Assembly (NCBI RefSeq): GCF_040939455.1
Contig: NC_134113.1
Coordinates: 11,828,501-11,892,500, forward strand
Direction: 5' to 3'
Length of the DNA stretch: 64,000 bases
Origin: Microcebus murinus
Lineage: Eukaryota; Chordata; Mammalia; Primates; Cheirogaleidae
Shown: piece after piece, positions 26,521-38,480 of the stretch
Layout of the letters: every line of letters starts with the position of its first letter
Position numbering within the stretch: the stretch's first letter is position 1
Notes under the pieces: model-generated
Told to the model about the DNA's origin: nothing
Databases searched by the model: none
What the model saw: the letters and a program-made list of their open reading frames with translations, nothing else
Made by a program: the position numbers and the translations under genes

Positions 26521-27207
26521 CTATTTTCCAAAGCGGCTTCATTTTACTTAACTATTTTATTATAACAAATGTGTAGTGGTATCTCATTGTGGTTTTAATT
26601 TGCATTTCCCTAATGATTAACAATGTAGAGTACCTTTTCATGTGCTTATTAGCTATTCATATGTTTTCTTTGGTGAGATGTCTATTCACGTCTTTCGCCC
26701 ACTTTTTATTTGGTTTGTCTTGTTATTGAATTGTAAGAATTCTTTATATATTCTGGATATAAATTCTTTGTCAGATTTACAATTTGTAAATATTTTTTCT
26801 CAGTTATGACATTTTGCAAGACAGATCTTCCCCCTTCTCCCAATAAAAGAAAACAAAATTGTTTTTATCCTTATTTGCTAAGTTTGGATACATCCTGGCT
26901 AACTATTTTATGAAAGAGATTATGAAAACAGGCATTTGTCTACCTCTGTCTCATGACTGGTGGTTGCTCCAAGGAAGATTGGCAGATTTATAGTGGCTTT
27001 GTGCTTGGCTGACATAGCCTTTGCCAGATTCTTAGTGGCAGGCATGTTTGGGCAAGAAAGCTCTTCATGTAGTAGAGAGAAATTATGCTGCTTTTTACAT
27101 GTCCTAAGGGGTATGGTGTAGGATCAGCCAGGCTCATTGACTTTTTTCCCCTTAAAACAAAGACACTGTAGTTTCTATATAATGCTGTTTCATGAAATTC
27201 CTCTGTA

Positions 27208-27239
27208 GACAGACAGACAGACAGACAGACAGGCAGGCA

Positions 27240-27297
<58 letters not shown>
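27208..27297. repeat. Compound (ACAG)n-(CA)n microsatellite
   Basis: Seven or so ACAG/GCAG units are followed by about 29 CA dinucleotides. The CVCV and THTH open frames here are repeat artefacts. Confidence 0.97.
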
Positions 27298-27302
<5 letters not shown>

Positions 27303-27307
27303 GCCTT

Positions 27308-27450
27308 GTGTTTAAATATCAGTTGCAGGCTGAATGATTTTGGGCAAGTTTTTTCCCTCTCTGAGCGTCAATTTCTTTATCTATAAAATAGGAATAATAC
27401 CTACTCTAAAAGTTGTTACAGGATTAGAGATAACATATGTAAGTTTCCTG
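27308..27450 (-). repeat. MIR SINE
   Basis: GAATGATTTTGGGCAAGTTTT, CAATTTCTTTATCTATAAAAT and GTTGTTACAGGATTAGAGAT are antisense MIR, directly after a CA microsatellite. Confidence 0.75.
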
Positions 27451-27779
27451 GTATGTCATAGGGTCAGTAAATCATTTTTTTATGGAAAAGAGGCCTTAAG
27501 GAACCTCTACAAGGAAATGATTAGTTCTTATACTCTGACTTAAGTCTACTTTCTCATTTTCCTTTTGATTCTTTTTCACTATGTGAAATGAATTATATCT
27601 GTAGATTGGACATTTCTAGCCCAGGAATGTAGCTGTGTCATGTCTCAAAAAAAAAAAAAATAGGTCTTTGTGAGGGAAATGGAATCTGTGTAAGTTTATG
27701 TATCTGACTCATATGTGTCTTGGCAGCGTCTATAGAAAGAGGGAGTCATTTTTGAGACTTTTATAATTGAACAGAATTT

Positions 27780-28065
27780 GGTACAAACTGAGCCAGACAT
27801 TCAAGCCTCTCTACAATTTGTTCCCAGTTTCTCCAACTGTGTTTCTCATTGTTACCCCATCCACATATTTCTTCTCTGTATGTGTCCTTGCAGTCCTTCA
27901 AATATCAATCTTGGGCATTTATTTCTTCCTAGTGCCTTTTGTTTGAAATGTTTCTCCTTTTTCCATTAGAATCTTAAGTATCCTTTAAGATCCCTGGTCA
28001 CACAACTTAATCTCCTTTATGAAATCTTTCCTAATTGCCTCTGATTGTTTGAACTCTTTATCATG
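27780..28065 (+). repeat. L2 LINE fragment
   Basis: GACATTCAAGCCTCTCTACA, TTTGTTTGAAATGTTTCTCC and TTTATGAAATCTTTCCTAAT follow the sense 3' region of L2. A frame through it has no meaningful product. Confidence 0.75.
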
Positions 28066-29374
28066 TCTATATGAGCATTTCCATAAGGTCAGATCCAAGT
28101 GAATTTTGGAAATACTGTGAAAACTGAGCAAATTACTTCTCCAAGGCTCAATTTTCTCATCTGTAAAAGTGAAGATCCGTAGGGTTGTTTTGAAAGGATT
28201 AAGGTTCAAAATTTTCCTAGGTCAAGAGTGATCTGTTGGTTGATGTTATAAAAGTAGGTTGCAGTATCCTCTACCTTTAGCTTTCCAGGTAATCTAGAAA
28301 ATCTCTTCTCATCTCTGGGCCCAGGTTTCTTCTTTTTCCTATAAGGGCTCTTTGGCTCTAATAGGTTTGATTTTTGTGGTTCTTGGGAGTGTCATACTTT
28401 GTTGTGAAAATGATGGGAGCTTTTTTACTTCTTACCTCCTAAATCCAGGGCTGCTGTGGATCTGTGGGTAGATGAGTGACACTTATGCCAGGAGTATTAA
28501 AGGTATGGCTAAATTTTATTCTCATCCCTCTTCTGTACCTGGTTTATTTGTCATATCCTGCCTTTTATTGTCACAGTTTGACTTCTTCCGCCAGCTTTTC
28601 CTTTTTTTGCTTAATTTAGGGTTGCTGTGGTTGTTAGGATGTGATCGTTGGTCACCCCTTGACCAGATTGTTTAAGTATTTTGTAGATGGATGGATCATA
28701 ATGTCATTGCTTGATTTTTCAGTAGATTGACCTTTTACTTTGAATATAGGCAGTTGATTTATATTGTAATGAGTGGTTTAATCTGGCCATCAAAAAGAAT
28801 CATCTTACTAAAGATTATTAATCACTAGGACTTCTTACAAAGCAAAATTATAGAATTAACTTTATTAGCAGTTTTCAAAATTGAGAAATTTATGTGTCTA
28901 GAGTAGCTTAGAACAGCTGAATAGATAGTAGGTGTATTCTTGCTGAAGTGGTTGGTACCACCAAGCAGCAGATGATCTTCTCACAGTCAACCCTGGCTAC
29001 CAGTTTGTGATTTCCTTTTAAGAAGTTTAATAGACCTCTTTAGCCCTTTGTTCTTCAACAGACTATCACTGGCAGTTGATTTAGAAGGAAGCCGACTAAT
29101 TAAGTATAAGATAAGGCAAAGACCTTATAATTAGTAGATAATACAGTTAGGTGTTTTAGTTATAGATTAAATATTTTTATATTTTTAGTAGCACTAGCTA
29201 TGCACTAGTATACTGGGCTGATTTAGGGTTGATTAGAGAAGCGGGAATACAACAGATGACTTAAGGTCTTGTGTTAGAAATGTTGTTGACACCAGAAAAT
29301 ATTTCAGCAAATACTGTGTAATCTTGCATTTAAACAAAAGCACAGCTCTCATCTCACTGGAATCTCATTACTCT

Positions 29375-29840
29375 CCTTAGCTTTTATCTGAATACTGTTT
29401 AGATATTCTAAGCCTTCCATAATCTAACCTCAGACTTTCTCCTTGTGTTTCATGTAAGGTACTCTGTGTCCTACCTACACTGTGGACTGATATAGTATAG
29501 CTTTGGAATTAGATATGGGTTTGAATTCTAATTGCTATACGTATAGTATTTTCCATGTTTACATACAGTCTGTCCTTTCAGTCCCACTTCAAATACTACC
29601 TCCTCCATGAAGTCTTGTCTGGTGTACTCATTTGGGAGCAGACTCTCAACATCTGCACTCCCAGAGCACGTGCTTTCCGCTTTGTAATGGTACTTTACCA
29701 CTGCCTATTGTGTTATGGTAATAAAAGGTGTGGTGACATGTACAATTCTGTGAGAACAACAACCCTGTCCTACTTCTTGGTTTTCTTGAATACTTTGCAC
29801 AAAGTCAGTGCCTTGTATGAATTTGGTAAAGTGTGGTAAA
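29375..29840 (+). repeat. L2 LINE fragment with MIR insertion
   Basis: AAGCCTTCCATAATCTAACC, then CCCACTTCAAATACTACCTCC, TCCATGAAGTCTTGTCTGG and GCACAAAGTCAGTGCCTTGT are sense L2 3' sequence. A short MIR-like piece sits near 29480-29545. Confidence 0.75.
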
Positions 29841-30384
29841 GAGATAAAATAAAAAAAAACGTATCTTCAGCCTTCTTGCAATACAGAGACTACTCCATTT
29901 ACATTTTCTCCTATGGACAAAGAAAAAAAACTTTGGTCAGATTTTCAGTAGGTTTTTATTGCCTTTACCTTGCTAGAGAGATATGAAAAATTAATACTTA
30001 AGAAGCTAGATATCTGATCTTCAGTACGAGAGTGCCTCTTACAAGTTTAATGGGTTTGGTCAAGTGGATATTAAATGTAAATCTGTCATTTTATGGAGCC
30101 ATAGAAGGCTCTCAAAACACTCAATAAATATCCTTATTGAATTAGTAGAACTTTTCCCACGTATCTCCTGTATTAGGATCTTTCTTTGTTCCATTAGAGT
30201 GCTTTTAGGCTATTCTCACAAGCTTGTGGTGTCATGTGGATCATAGAATCATGTAAGATAAAGATGCTACTAGCTCTTTAATTCTATTAATTTATTATTG
30301 GTAGAGGGAACCTATACATTACAATTCCAGTATGTGTCTTAATTTCAGAGTAATACATGGCTGGGTATGGGCTGGGTGTCCTAA

Positions 30385-30550
30385 TGAGAGCTAACACGTA
30401 TTAAACACTGACTATGTGTTAGGCACTGTATATTATTATTTAATTTAATTTAATCCTATTTCCAGGTGAGGAAACCAAAACTCAAAGAGATTAAGTCATT
30501 GTCCAAGACTGTGTAGCTGTTAATGAGTGAATCTGGGTCTTAAATCTAAA
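30385..30550 (+). repeat. MIR SINE
   Basis: AACACTGACTATGTGTTAGG, GGTGAGGAAACCAAAACTCA and GAGATTAAGTCATTGTCCAA are the sense MIR core. Confidence 0.8.
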
Positions 30551-30585
30551 TGTGTTAGATTTCACCATTTGTAGAACAGTGGTGT

Positions 30586-30695
30586 GGTCTGTAATCTCAG
30601 CTACTCAGGAGGCTGAGGTGGGAGGATTGCTCAAGCCTAAGAGCTCCAGACAAGCCTGGGTAACAAAGCCAAATCTTGTCTTAAAAAAAGGGGCA
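30586..30695 (+). mobile_element. Alu fragment
   Basis: GGTCTGTAATCTCAGCTACTC ... CAAGCCTGGGTAACAAAGCC is an internal Alu piece in sense orientation with an A7 tail. Confidence 0.75.
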
Positions 30696-31089
30696 AGGGG
30701 GGAGATTTCATTATTTATGATTTTTTTCCCCCACTGGACACATGCCTTTTATGTATTTACTTGAATGTTTTTACATTTTACTTGTATGTTTGATTTTTCA
30801 TTACTCAGCAGCAAGTGTTATTTCTTTCTCCACTTGTTTCTCTTTATTAAGGTATGATAGTTCTGTATTATATTTCCATAGCCCTGTATAGTTTATATAT
30901 CACTTTTATACCCATTCTCATTTGATCTTAGTGAGACCCTGTGAGTCTGTATGTATGGGGGTGTTAATTTCCATTGACAGATGAAGAAATTAAAACTTCC
31001 AGTTTTGTGAGACATTTGCTATAAAGGTGGTTATAAGTGGCATAATACTGACTTTTGTTTAAGTGAGGTACAGTGACTTTCAGAATTAA

Positions 31090-31512
<423 letters not shown>

Positions 31513-32014
31513 CATGGATATAATTTGTAAGCAAGGTAAGTGGAATGGTCCTAATAGAAAAGACATGGAAGGCCTGGAGCCCTGCCCTCTGGATTTCCTT
31601 TTGCCCATAAGGCCCAGTGGTGTTCAGACACAGTTGGAAAACCACTGGGGATTGATCAAAGACCTTTGATGTCAGGCAGACTTAAGCTCAAGTTCTAGTT
31701 TGTGTCTAATATTTAACCTCTCTTAGAAGGCTTAGTTCCTCATTTGCAAAATGGGATGCTTTTCTAGGATTGGTGGTAAGTATTGACAAGAAACATGCCA
31801 AAAAATCTAGCACAGTGCCCTCAGCTTCTGCTCCTCAGCTTCTCTGGAGGCAAGATGAGTCTGTAGGCAGTATAGGCCTGCCACTCACCTTGAGCTGGAC
31901 TAGTTCTAAATGGTGTGGGGAACTTACTACTGAGGTGTGGGCCTCCATAAACTTATAACCCAGTGCTTTGTACTTGACTGAGGTTCAGACATCATGTTTA
32001 TCAATAGTGTAGAA

Positions 32015-32367
32015 CAGGGAGGGATGGGGAAACTTTTTATATGAAGATTTGGAGAGTAAAGATTTTAGGCTTTTGGGGCCATATATATCTGTTGTTTCTG
32101 CTCAACAAGTGTGCCACTGTAGCATGAAAGCAGCTATGGACAATATATAAACAAATGAGCATGGCTATGCTCTAATCGAACTTTATTTGTGGGCACTGAA
32201 ATTGGAATTTCATACAATTTTCATATGTCATTAAATATTATGCTTCTTTTGATTTTTCTTTCAACCATTAAAAAATATAAAAACTCTCTTAGCTCATGGT
32301 GTGTACATGGGTTGTACAAAAACAAGTGATTGGCTGGATCTGTCCCACACATCACAGTCCTGGTTTA
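32015..32367 (+). mobile_element. hAT-Charlie-group MITE
   Basis: GGGGAAACTTTTTATATGAAG, TTTTAGGCTTTTGGGGCCA, AAAGCAGCTATGGACAATAT and CGAACTTTATTTGTGGGCAC follow the familiar consensus of the non-autonomous hAT element beginning CAGGGGTCAGCAAAC. An approximately 70-bp AT-rich segment interrupts its right part. Confidence 0.65.
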
Positions 32368-32438
32368 GACTTTTCTTATTGATAGTAAATGCAGTTGTTG
32401 ATCCTGTGAAAAATAATTTAATTAAAAAATTGATTGTT

Positions 32439-32740
32439 CTCTGGGAGTCCGAGGCAGGAGGATCGCTTGACATCAGGAGTTTGAGACTAGCCTCACTCAG
32501 CAAGGGCAAGACCCCATCTGTACTAAAAATAGAAAGAAATTAGCTGGGCAACTGAAAGTAGAAAACATTAGCCCAGTGTATTGGCATGGGCCTGTAGTCC
32601 CAGCTACTTGGGAGGCTGAGGCAGGAGGATTGCTTAAGCCCAGGAGTTTGAGGTTGCTGTCAACTAAGCTGATGTCACAGCACTCTAGCCTGGGCAACAG
32701 AGAGAGCAAGACTCTGTTTAAAAAAAAAAAAAAAAAAAAA
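32439..32740 (+). mobile_element. Strepsirrhine Alu SINE, 5' truncated
   Basis: It starts at CTCTGGGAGTCCGAGGCAGG, has the GGGCAACTGAAAGTAG spacer, and ends in a long A-tail. GATTGTT flanks it on both sides. Confidence 0.9.
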
Positions 32741-32929
32741 GATTGTTATTAAGGAAGTATTGGCTTAGGAAAGGCTTAATTTTAGCAATAGAAAAAGGTA
32801 GGATCTCCCCCACCCCTGAATTCTAATATATTTATATATTCAGTATTTTCTTTACTCTCCTATGGAAATGTTTAAAATGCAAGCATCCTTGTCTTGGTAA
32901 TGGCTAAATAAAAAAGTTTTCTGAATAAA

Positions 32930-33120
32930 GACTGTATAGTATAGTGGAAAGATCAGGAGTCATGAGGGTGTCAAGAAGTATGGCTTTGTCACTAATTTTG
33001 TGACTTTGTGTATGTCACTTTACCTCTCTGGGCGCTTTAGTTTCCTCATAGAAATAAAGAAGTTGGAGAAGATGATAATAGAGCTCTTTCCCAGCTCTAA
33101 AATTCTCTTACTCTGCTTTT
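32930..33120 (-). repeat. MIR SINE
   Basis: TTGTGACTTTGTGTATGTCAC, ACCTCTCTGGGCGCTTTAGT and TTCCCAGCTCTAAAATTCTC are antisense MIR. Confidence 0.75.
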
Positions 33121-34001
33121 AGTTGTTTTAGTTGGAATGGTGCTGTTAAGCAATTTTCACCTACAGAAACTCTTAAGAACTTCACCAGTTAGTATTTTTT
33201 TTAGTACCAATAGGGTTTTACATTGTGTTAGACACTATTGACAAAAGCAGTTTGTCTTGTGCTAATGTTGACCATTTCTGAAGTGGTAAGCAGTTGTGAT
33301 TTAAATTCCACATACTATTATGCTAAATGCTGTTCATTTCTTGTTCTGAATTTGTGAAATAGTTAACCTGTCTGGAGATAAGCTGCACATACAAACACAC
33401 AGAGAAGGACACTAGGAAAGCTGGAGGAAGTAAAGGTCTGTCTTGACTACACAGGGGCTTGGGAAAATTTCATAACTGGAAACCTTCCCTCAAGTCTGAG
33501 TCACACTGAAAAGGAAGTCTTGGCTTTCCTGGGGTGGGAACAATGGAGGAAGTGGCTATGTCGCTTTTTGTCAACAGAGGGCACCCAGAGCAAAGCAAGT
33601 GCTCTGTGACACACTGTAGAGTGTTCTTCTGCCCCAGATGAATTTACCAGACAGGCATAGAGCAACTTGCAGTGGATTCACAGAGTGTCTGTCTCTTGCA
33701 TTTTGTTTGATCCATATCCACGTTCTCAGATGTTTTATCCCATGCTGGATCCAGAGTATTTTAAATGCAGTACTAATCATTGTTATTTGTTGACCACCTT
33801 AAGTGGAAAACCAGTTCCCTCAATGTCCTGGGATGAATTATTCCATGTTATAAAGTTAGGCTTTTGGGTAAATGTGCAGTCTTAGCCTCTGATTTAATTC
33901 ACTATCCAGTGAGCAAGTATTTCTGAAATACTATTGATCTGAAAGCACACTTAATATCTGCATAGCATATTATAAGAAGACTTTGTGTTTATTACATAGA
34001 G

Positions 34002-34186
34002 CAGTGGTCCTTAAAATGTGGATTTGGACCAGCAGCATCAGCATCACTTGGGAACTTCCGCAAATCCATGGTCCCCCCAACTTCCTCCGACCTACTGAGT
34101 CAGAGACTCTGAGAAGTGGGGTCTGGCAGCCTGTTTTGACACTGTCTCCAGATGATTCTAATGCATGGTCAAGTTGAAAACCACTG
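34002..34186 (+). mobile_element. hAT-Charlie MITE (MER5-like)
   Basis: It begins CAGTGGTCCTTAAAATGTGG and ends TTGAAAACCACTG. The interior (CAGCAGCATCAGCATCACTT, CTACTGAGTCAGAGACTCTG) is typical of MER5-type non-autonomous hAT elements. It is full-length in appearance. Confidence 0.8.
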
Positions 34187-34204
34187 GCAGAAAGTAAAGG
34201 GGTG

Positions 34205-34395
34205 GAAGCTTATGAACACTAGTGTTTACTGAAGACCACATGCCAAGTGCTTAGCTAGCAGTTTCATCTTCATTTTCCAGATGAGAACACCAAACCTAGA
34301 AGCATTAAGTAATTTGCCAAAGTCATACATAAAATAAATGGTAGAATAGGGATTTGAATCTGGTCTTTCTGACTTCAGAACCATACTATAGTGGC
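34205..34395 (+). repeat. MIR SINE
   Basis: TTCATTTTCCAGATGAGAAC, TTAAGTAATTTGCCAAAGTC and GGGATTTGAATCTGGTCTTT are sense MIR, near full length. Confidence 0.8.
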
Positions 34396-34439
34396 TGCTA
34401 AGAAAATGCAAAGATACATTGCATTATTTAAATTAATTC

Positions 34440-34535
34440 TTTTTTTTAAGTCCTTAAATTATCTTATCTTTTAAGTCTTATCTTTTAAGATAAGATAAAT
34501 TGTCTTATCTTTTAAGTCCTTAAATTATCTTAATA
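34440..34535. repeat. AT-rich direct and inverted repeat with GATA motifs
   Basis: TCTTATCTTTTAAGATAAGA at 34476-34495 is a 20-nt palindrome with two back-to-back AGATAAGA motifs. TTTAAGTCCTTAAATTATCTT occurs on both sides as a direct repeat (about 34445 and 34511). Several TTATCT motifs lie within 60 bp. Confidence 0.85.
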
Positions 34536-34865
34536 TAAAAGTAATATACATTCATCAAAGAAAATTTAGAATATACCGCAGACCAAAAGAATAAAATATT
34601 GTCTTCATATTTTTAACTTTATCTTAACTTTTTGTTTTTTTCCTCTTGTTTCTATGCAACTGTGTTTGCATATACACAAATTTAAAAATTCCTTACAAAA
34701 TGTCAATCATACTGTACAAAGGTTCCAGCTCAGCCCTACTCTGTTGTAAACATCTCTTCATGCTATTAATTATTTCTACAGCATCATTTCATGGCAGCCC
34801 AGTATTCCATTGTATGGTTATAAGATTCCATCATAATTCTTTATCAACTTCATCTTAAGTTGTTT
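34530..34865 (-). mobile_element. Old L1 fragment, antisense
   Basis: GTAATATACATTCATCAAAG, TTCCAGCTCAGCCCTACTC and CAGTATTCCATTGTATGGTT resemble antisense 3' parts of old L1. It abuts the GATA-rich palindrome at 34476-34495. Confidence 0.55.
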
Positions 34866-35249
34866 TGATTTCATGAAATGCTTTTAGGAAGAATAGGATA
34901 CTGAATGCTGTGCTACTCTGCATAAACAATTTATCCAGAGTGGCTTAAAGTCTCATAATTAAGGTGATAAAAAAAAGATTATGGTTGAGGAGGGAATGTA
35001 GAACTGGAGAGGCAATACTAACTATGTTTGAAGTTAAAGCAAGTCCAGAAAAAGGAAAACAAATTGAAATAAAAAGCCAGAAATATCAGAAATGGACTGA
35101 GGATCTGTGAGTGAGATAGGTTAGAACAAATAGCCAGGAAAATGATTATGAACAATTTGCTGGTACCAACAGCCTGCTTTTATTGCTGACTTTTTGACAT
35201 AGAGGCTAAGCTGCTGGATGAGAGCATGAGAAAAACTGGGCATAAGGCT

Positions 35250-35455
35250 TCCATAAACAATAGTTATTGTTTATTGAGTACATTCACATACCACGTATCA
35301 TGTTAATCATTTACATAGATTTTCCCATTTTATTTTTATAATAATCACATGTATTAGATGGTGTTTTTCCCATTTTAGAGAAATGAAAACTGAGAGTGAG
35401 ACTTAATGTAACTTGGCCAAGTGCTTTGATTGGAACCCAGATATATAATATTAAA
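35250..35455 (+). repeat. MIR SINE
   Basis: TTGTTTATTGAGTACATTCA, GAAATGAAAACTGAGAGTGA and TAACTTGGCCAAGTGCTTTG are sense MIR. Confidence 0.75.
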
Positions 35456-35560
35456 ACTCCCGAACCTTTGCTTTTATATTATTATTTATTCTCATTCCTT
35501 TTTCATGGTATGATAGGTCATTAGTCACTGTGCATGTGCTTGCATGCGTGCTTTCTCTTT

Positions 35561-35562
<2 letters not shown>

Positions 35563-35595
<33 letters not shown>
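35563..35595. repeat. (TG)n microsatellite
   Basis: About 16 uninterrupted TG units follow CTTTCTCTTTCTC. Two TGCATG motifs lie just upstream. Confidence 0.95.
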
Positions 35596-35598
<3 letters not shown>

Positions 35599-35894
35599 TT
35601 ACTATCTCTGTTGGGACAGAAGGAAACTAGGTGGGTAAGGAAGGAAACTAAGTCAAGATAGAGCAGGGGTGGACTTGAAGAACAAAACAAAGCTAACATT
35701 AGCCCAGTTGTTATTTTGGGAGAGGCATGAGCCTGAGCTGGATGCTGCAGTGGGGCAGAGGATGGCAATAGCAAAATGAGTAGTTGTTAGGAAGGAGAGG
35801 GCAGGCATTTGGAAACAAGGGATGGCTTAGAAGAATCAAATCTCCCTTATTAAATTTCCCTTTCTAAATGAGGTTATAATCTCCTTGGGGCAGT

Positions 35895-36325
35895 CTTTAA
35901 ACAGCTTTTTTTGAGATATAATTCACATACTATACAATTCACCCATTTAAAGTGTACAATTCAGTGGCTTTTAGTATGTTTATAGTTATTCAACCATCAC
36001 CACAATCAATTTTAGAACATTCTCATTACTGCACAAGAAACCTCATCCCCCTTAGTCATCACTTTCCAATTTCCAGTCATCAACCCCCAGCCCCCAAGCC
36101 CTAGGCAACCACTGGTCTGGTTTTTGTCTCTGTAGATTTGTCTGTTCTGGATATTTCATATAAATGGGCTCAATACAATATGGGGTCCTTTTTGCTTGGC
36201 TTCTTTCACTTAGCATAATGTTTTCATGTTGTAACATAATCTATATTGTAGCATGTGTCAGTACTTCATTTTTTTTGTTAAATAGTATTCTATTGTATAG
36301 ATACACTGCATCTTATATATTTTTT
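35895..36325 (-). mobile_element. L1 3' fragment, antisense
   Basis: GAGATATAATTCACATACTA, AAAGTGTACAATTCAGTGGC, GGATATTTCATATAAATGGG and CTTTCACTTAGCATAATG are standard antisense L1M 3' sequence. No SINE interrupts it. Confidence 0.85.
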
Positions 36326-38234
36326 TTTTATGTTGGGAAGAAAAAGGTGAAGGAAGTGGGACAATAAATAAGAATTATTCTTCTTAATTTAAAATGGGGG
36401 GAATGGGTGGCTACTATGAAAAACCTATCAAGCCTTCTTGAGGAATTGCAACTAAAGGCATAGGTGATAGGACAGTTGATGGCATCTGCTGCTTCTTGAG
36501 TCATTTGTAGCAGAGTGGCAGCTCTTCTGACCTGAACACGTGCAGCATTCAGGGAACTCATTGTGTAAATCTTGTGTCTTAGCCAGCGCCATTGCCCCCT
36601 ACAATAGCTCATGTGAAACAAGAGAGGCCTTTGATGATCTAATCTGGATCCATTTCCCTCCATTACTATAGCCCGGGGTCCCTAGAGAGTTCTCTCTAAA
36701 GAGCTGCCAGTTTGTTGAGTGCTGGCAGTTGCAAGATTATTTCTGACTATATGATTTGTCTAGTGGACATTACACCCATCTTTCAGGTCTTGATCCATTG
36801 AGCAGAAGTATCAACCATCATTCCCATGTTTTGGGAATGAATACTAACTCTAAGGCCCCTATATGTCCTTCTCAGCTGTAGAGTTCAGAGGGCCTCCTTT
36901 AGCAAGTGATCAACATGCCTTTCCAGGTGCCAGGGGATTTTTACTGTTGTCCCATTGGTTCCTGTTGCTTGTTTTCTTGATTTACTATCCAAGAAACAGA
37001 GAGTCCTAACCTTCATAAAATGAGTGGTCTGGACCAGAACTGTAAGTACCCAAAACCTTTTAGTTTGTCCTCCAGAAATATTGTGGCTGGCTTTTTACTG
37101 TGCCTGAACTTTCAGTGTAATTTTGAGAATAAATCGTCATCACTTGCCTTAATACCTTGGCTTTTCTGTGGCATATGTGCCCTACCAGTGAAATAACCAG
37201 GTAGAGGATATCAGCTTGAGTGTCAGAGCTAGATTTAGTCACATCACCCTTGTTCTATAAAAGGGGAAACAGAGTTCCGCAGAGGTTAGATGGCTTACCC
37301 AAGTCTTATTTTGTTATGGCCCGTGTTAATGGCAAAGCTGAGTCTGTGATGTTGAGCCTCTATTCTCAGTTCAGTGCCTTTTTTCCTAGTGTAATGCTGT
37401 TTTCTGATGGACATGTACTGTCATGACCGAGGAGTGGCTGAGCCCTGCTCCTCTCCATCAACAGTGCAGTCTTTGAGGTACATGTGAGAGGATTTGACAG
37501 ATTGGGATTGTGATAATGAAAATTTGTGAGAGAGGAAGAAAACAAGAGCACTCCTTTGTGGGTTTAGGTGTCACTTGCTCATAGAACCCAGCCCCTTCTG
37601 TCGTTCCCCCCACTGTACTATATCCAGTTAGTATATTTGCTTTTAATGATTTTAATTCCTTGAGAGCCCCTGCACTAACCTACCAAGAAGAATCTTGTAG
37701 TGCCTGCCTGAAAATGTTTGATCATGGTTGTTAACTCCTTGCTTGTTATAATTTTTGCCTAGCATAATGTGAAAAGACCCAAATCCTTCCCCACTGTGCA
37801 CATTTCCACTCTTCTCTCCCCTCATTTTTAGTGTATAGAACCCCAGAGTGGGCATTGCTTTGCAGCACTCTCCTGGCCCATGATCCTTACAGATCTATTC
37901 AGCAAGACCTTAGCTGCTGAGATCAATTTAAAAGCAGCCCCTTCACTGTGGAGTCCTTGAACTGAGTAGTAGTTCCATACTGAGACTCCCTTGAGTACTT
38001 TCCCTTCCTCCTTTTTTGGGTCCTCCCCCACCAGCATGAGCTTCTTTATGAATAGAGGTTGTGTCTTTTACTCTCTTTCCCCATCACCTGTCTGTTGCTC
38101 AATATAGTCATTAAATAAGCTTTGGCATTCCCATGCTGTTTACCACTCTGTGATGGGATGGGAAGGTGCAGGAATGCTAATAAGGTTGTCAAATGGCCAT
38201 GTTATTCCTTTATAGAAGTTGTTTTATAGTCCTT

Positions 38235-38480
38235 AATAATAATTTATAGTAAATTTATTGAATGCTTACTATGCATACAGTACTATGCTAAGGACATATA
38301 CATACCCTCAACTCCTCATTATCCGTAACAACCACTGTCCCTATAAGGTGGATGGTTGAAGCCATATTTTACGGATGAAGAAACTGAGCTTTAGAGAAAT
38401 GTAAGTCATAGAGCTAGAAAGTGGTGGAACAGGTATTTAAACCTAGGCCTGCCTGACACTGAAACCTAAGATTTTAATAA
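38235..38480 (+). repeat. MIR SINE
   Basis: TTGAATGCTTACTATGCATAC, GGATGAAGAAACTGAGCTTT and GTATTTAAACCTAGGCCTGC are sense MIR, near full length. Confidence 0.8.

Larger units (their letters stand above)
25188..26820 (-). mobile_element. L1 3' portion, interrupted by a SINE cluster
   Basis: Antisense L1 before (AAATTCACCCAATATAAGTG, CCAGTTGATGGATATTTGC) and after (TTTTATTATAACAAATGTGTAGT, TGTGCTTATTAGCTATTCAT) three adjacent Alu-type insertions between 25758 and 26520. No coding potential remains. Confidence 0.85.

Noticed and set aside
26988..27386. Frames rich in CVCVCV or THTHTH
   Set aside because: Both are translations of the CA/ACAG microsatellite and its flanks.
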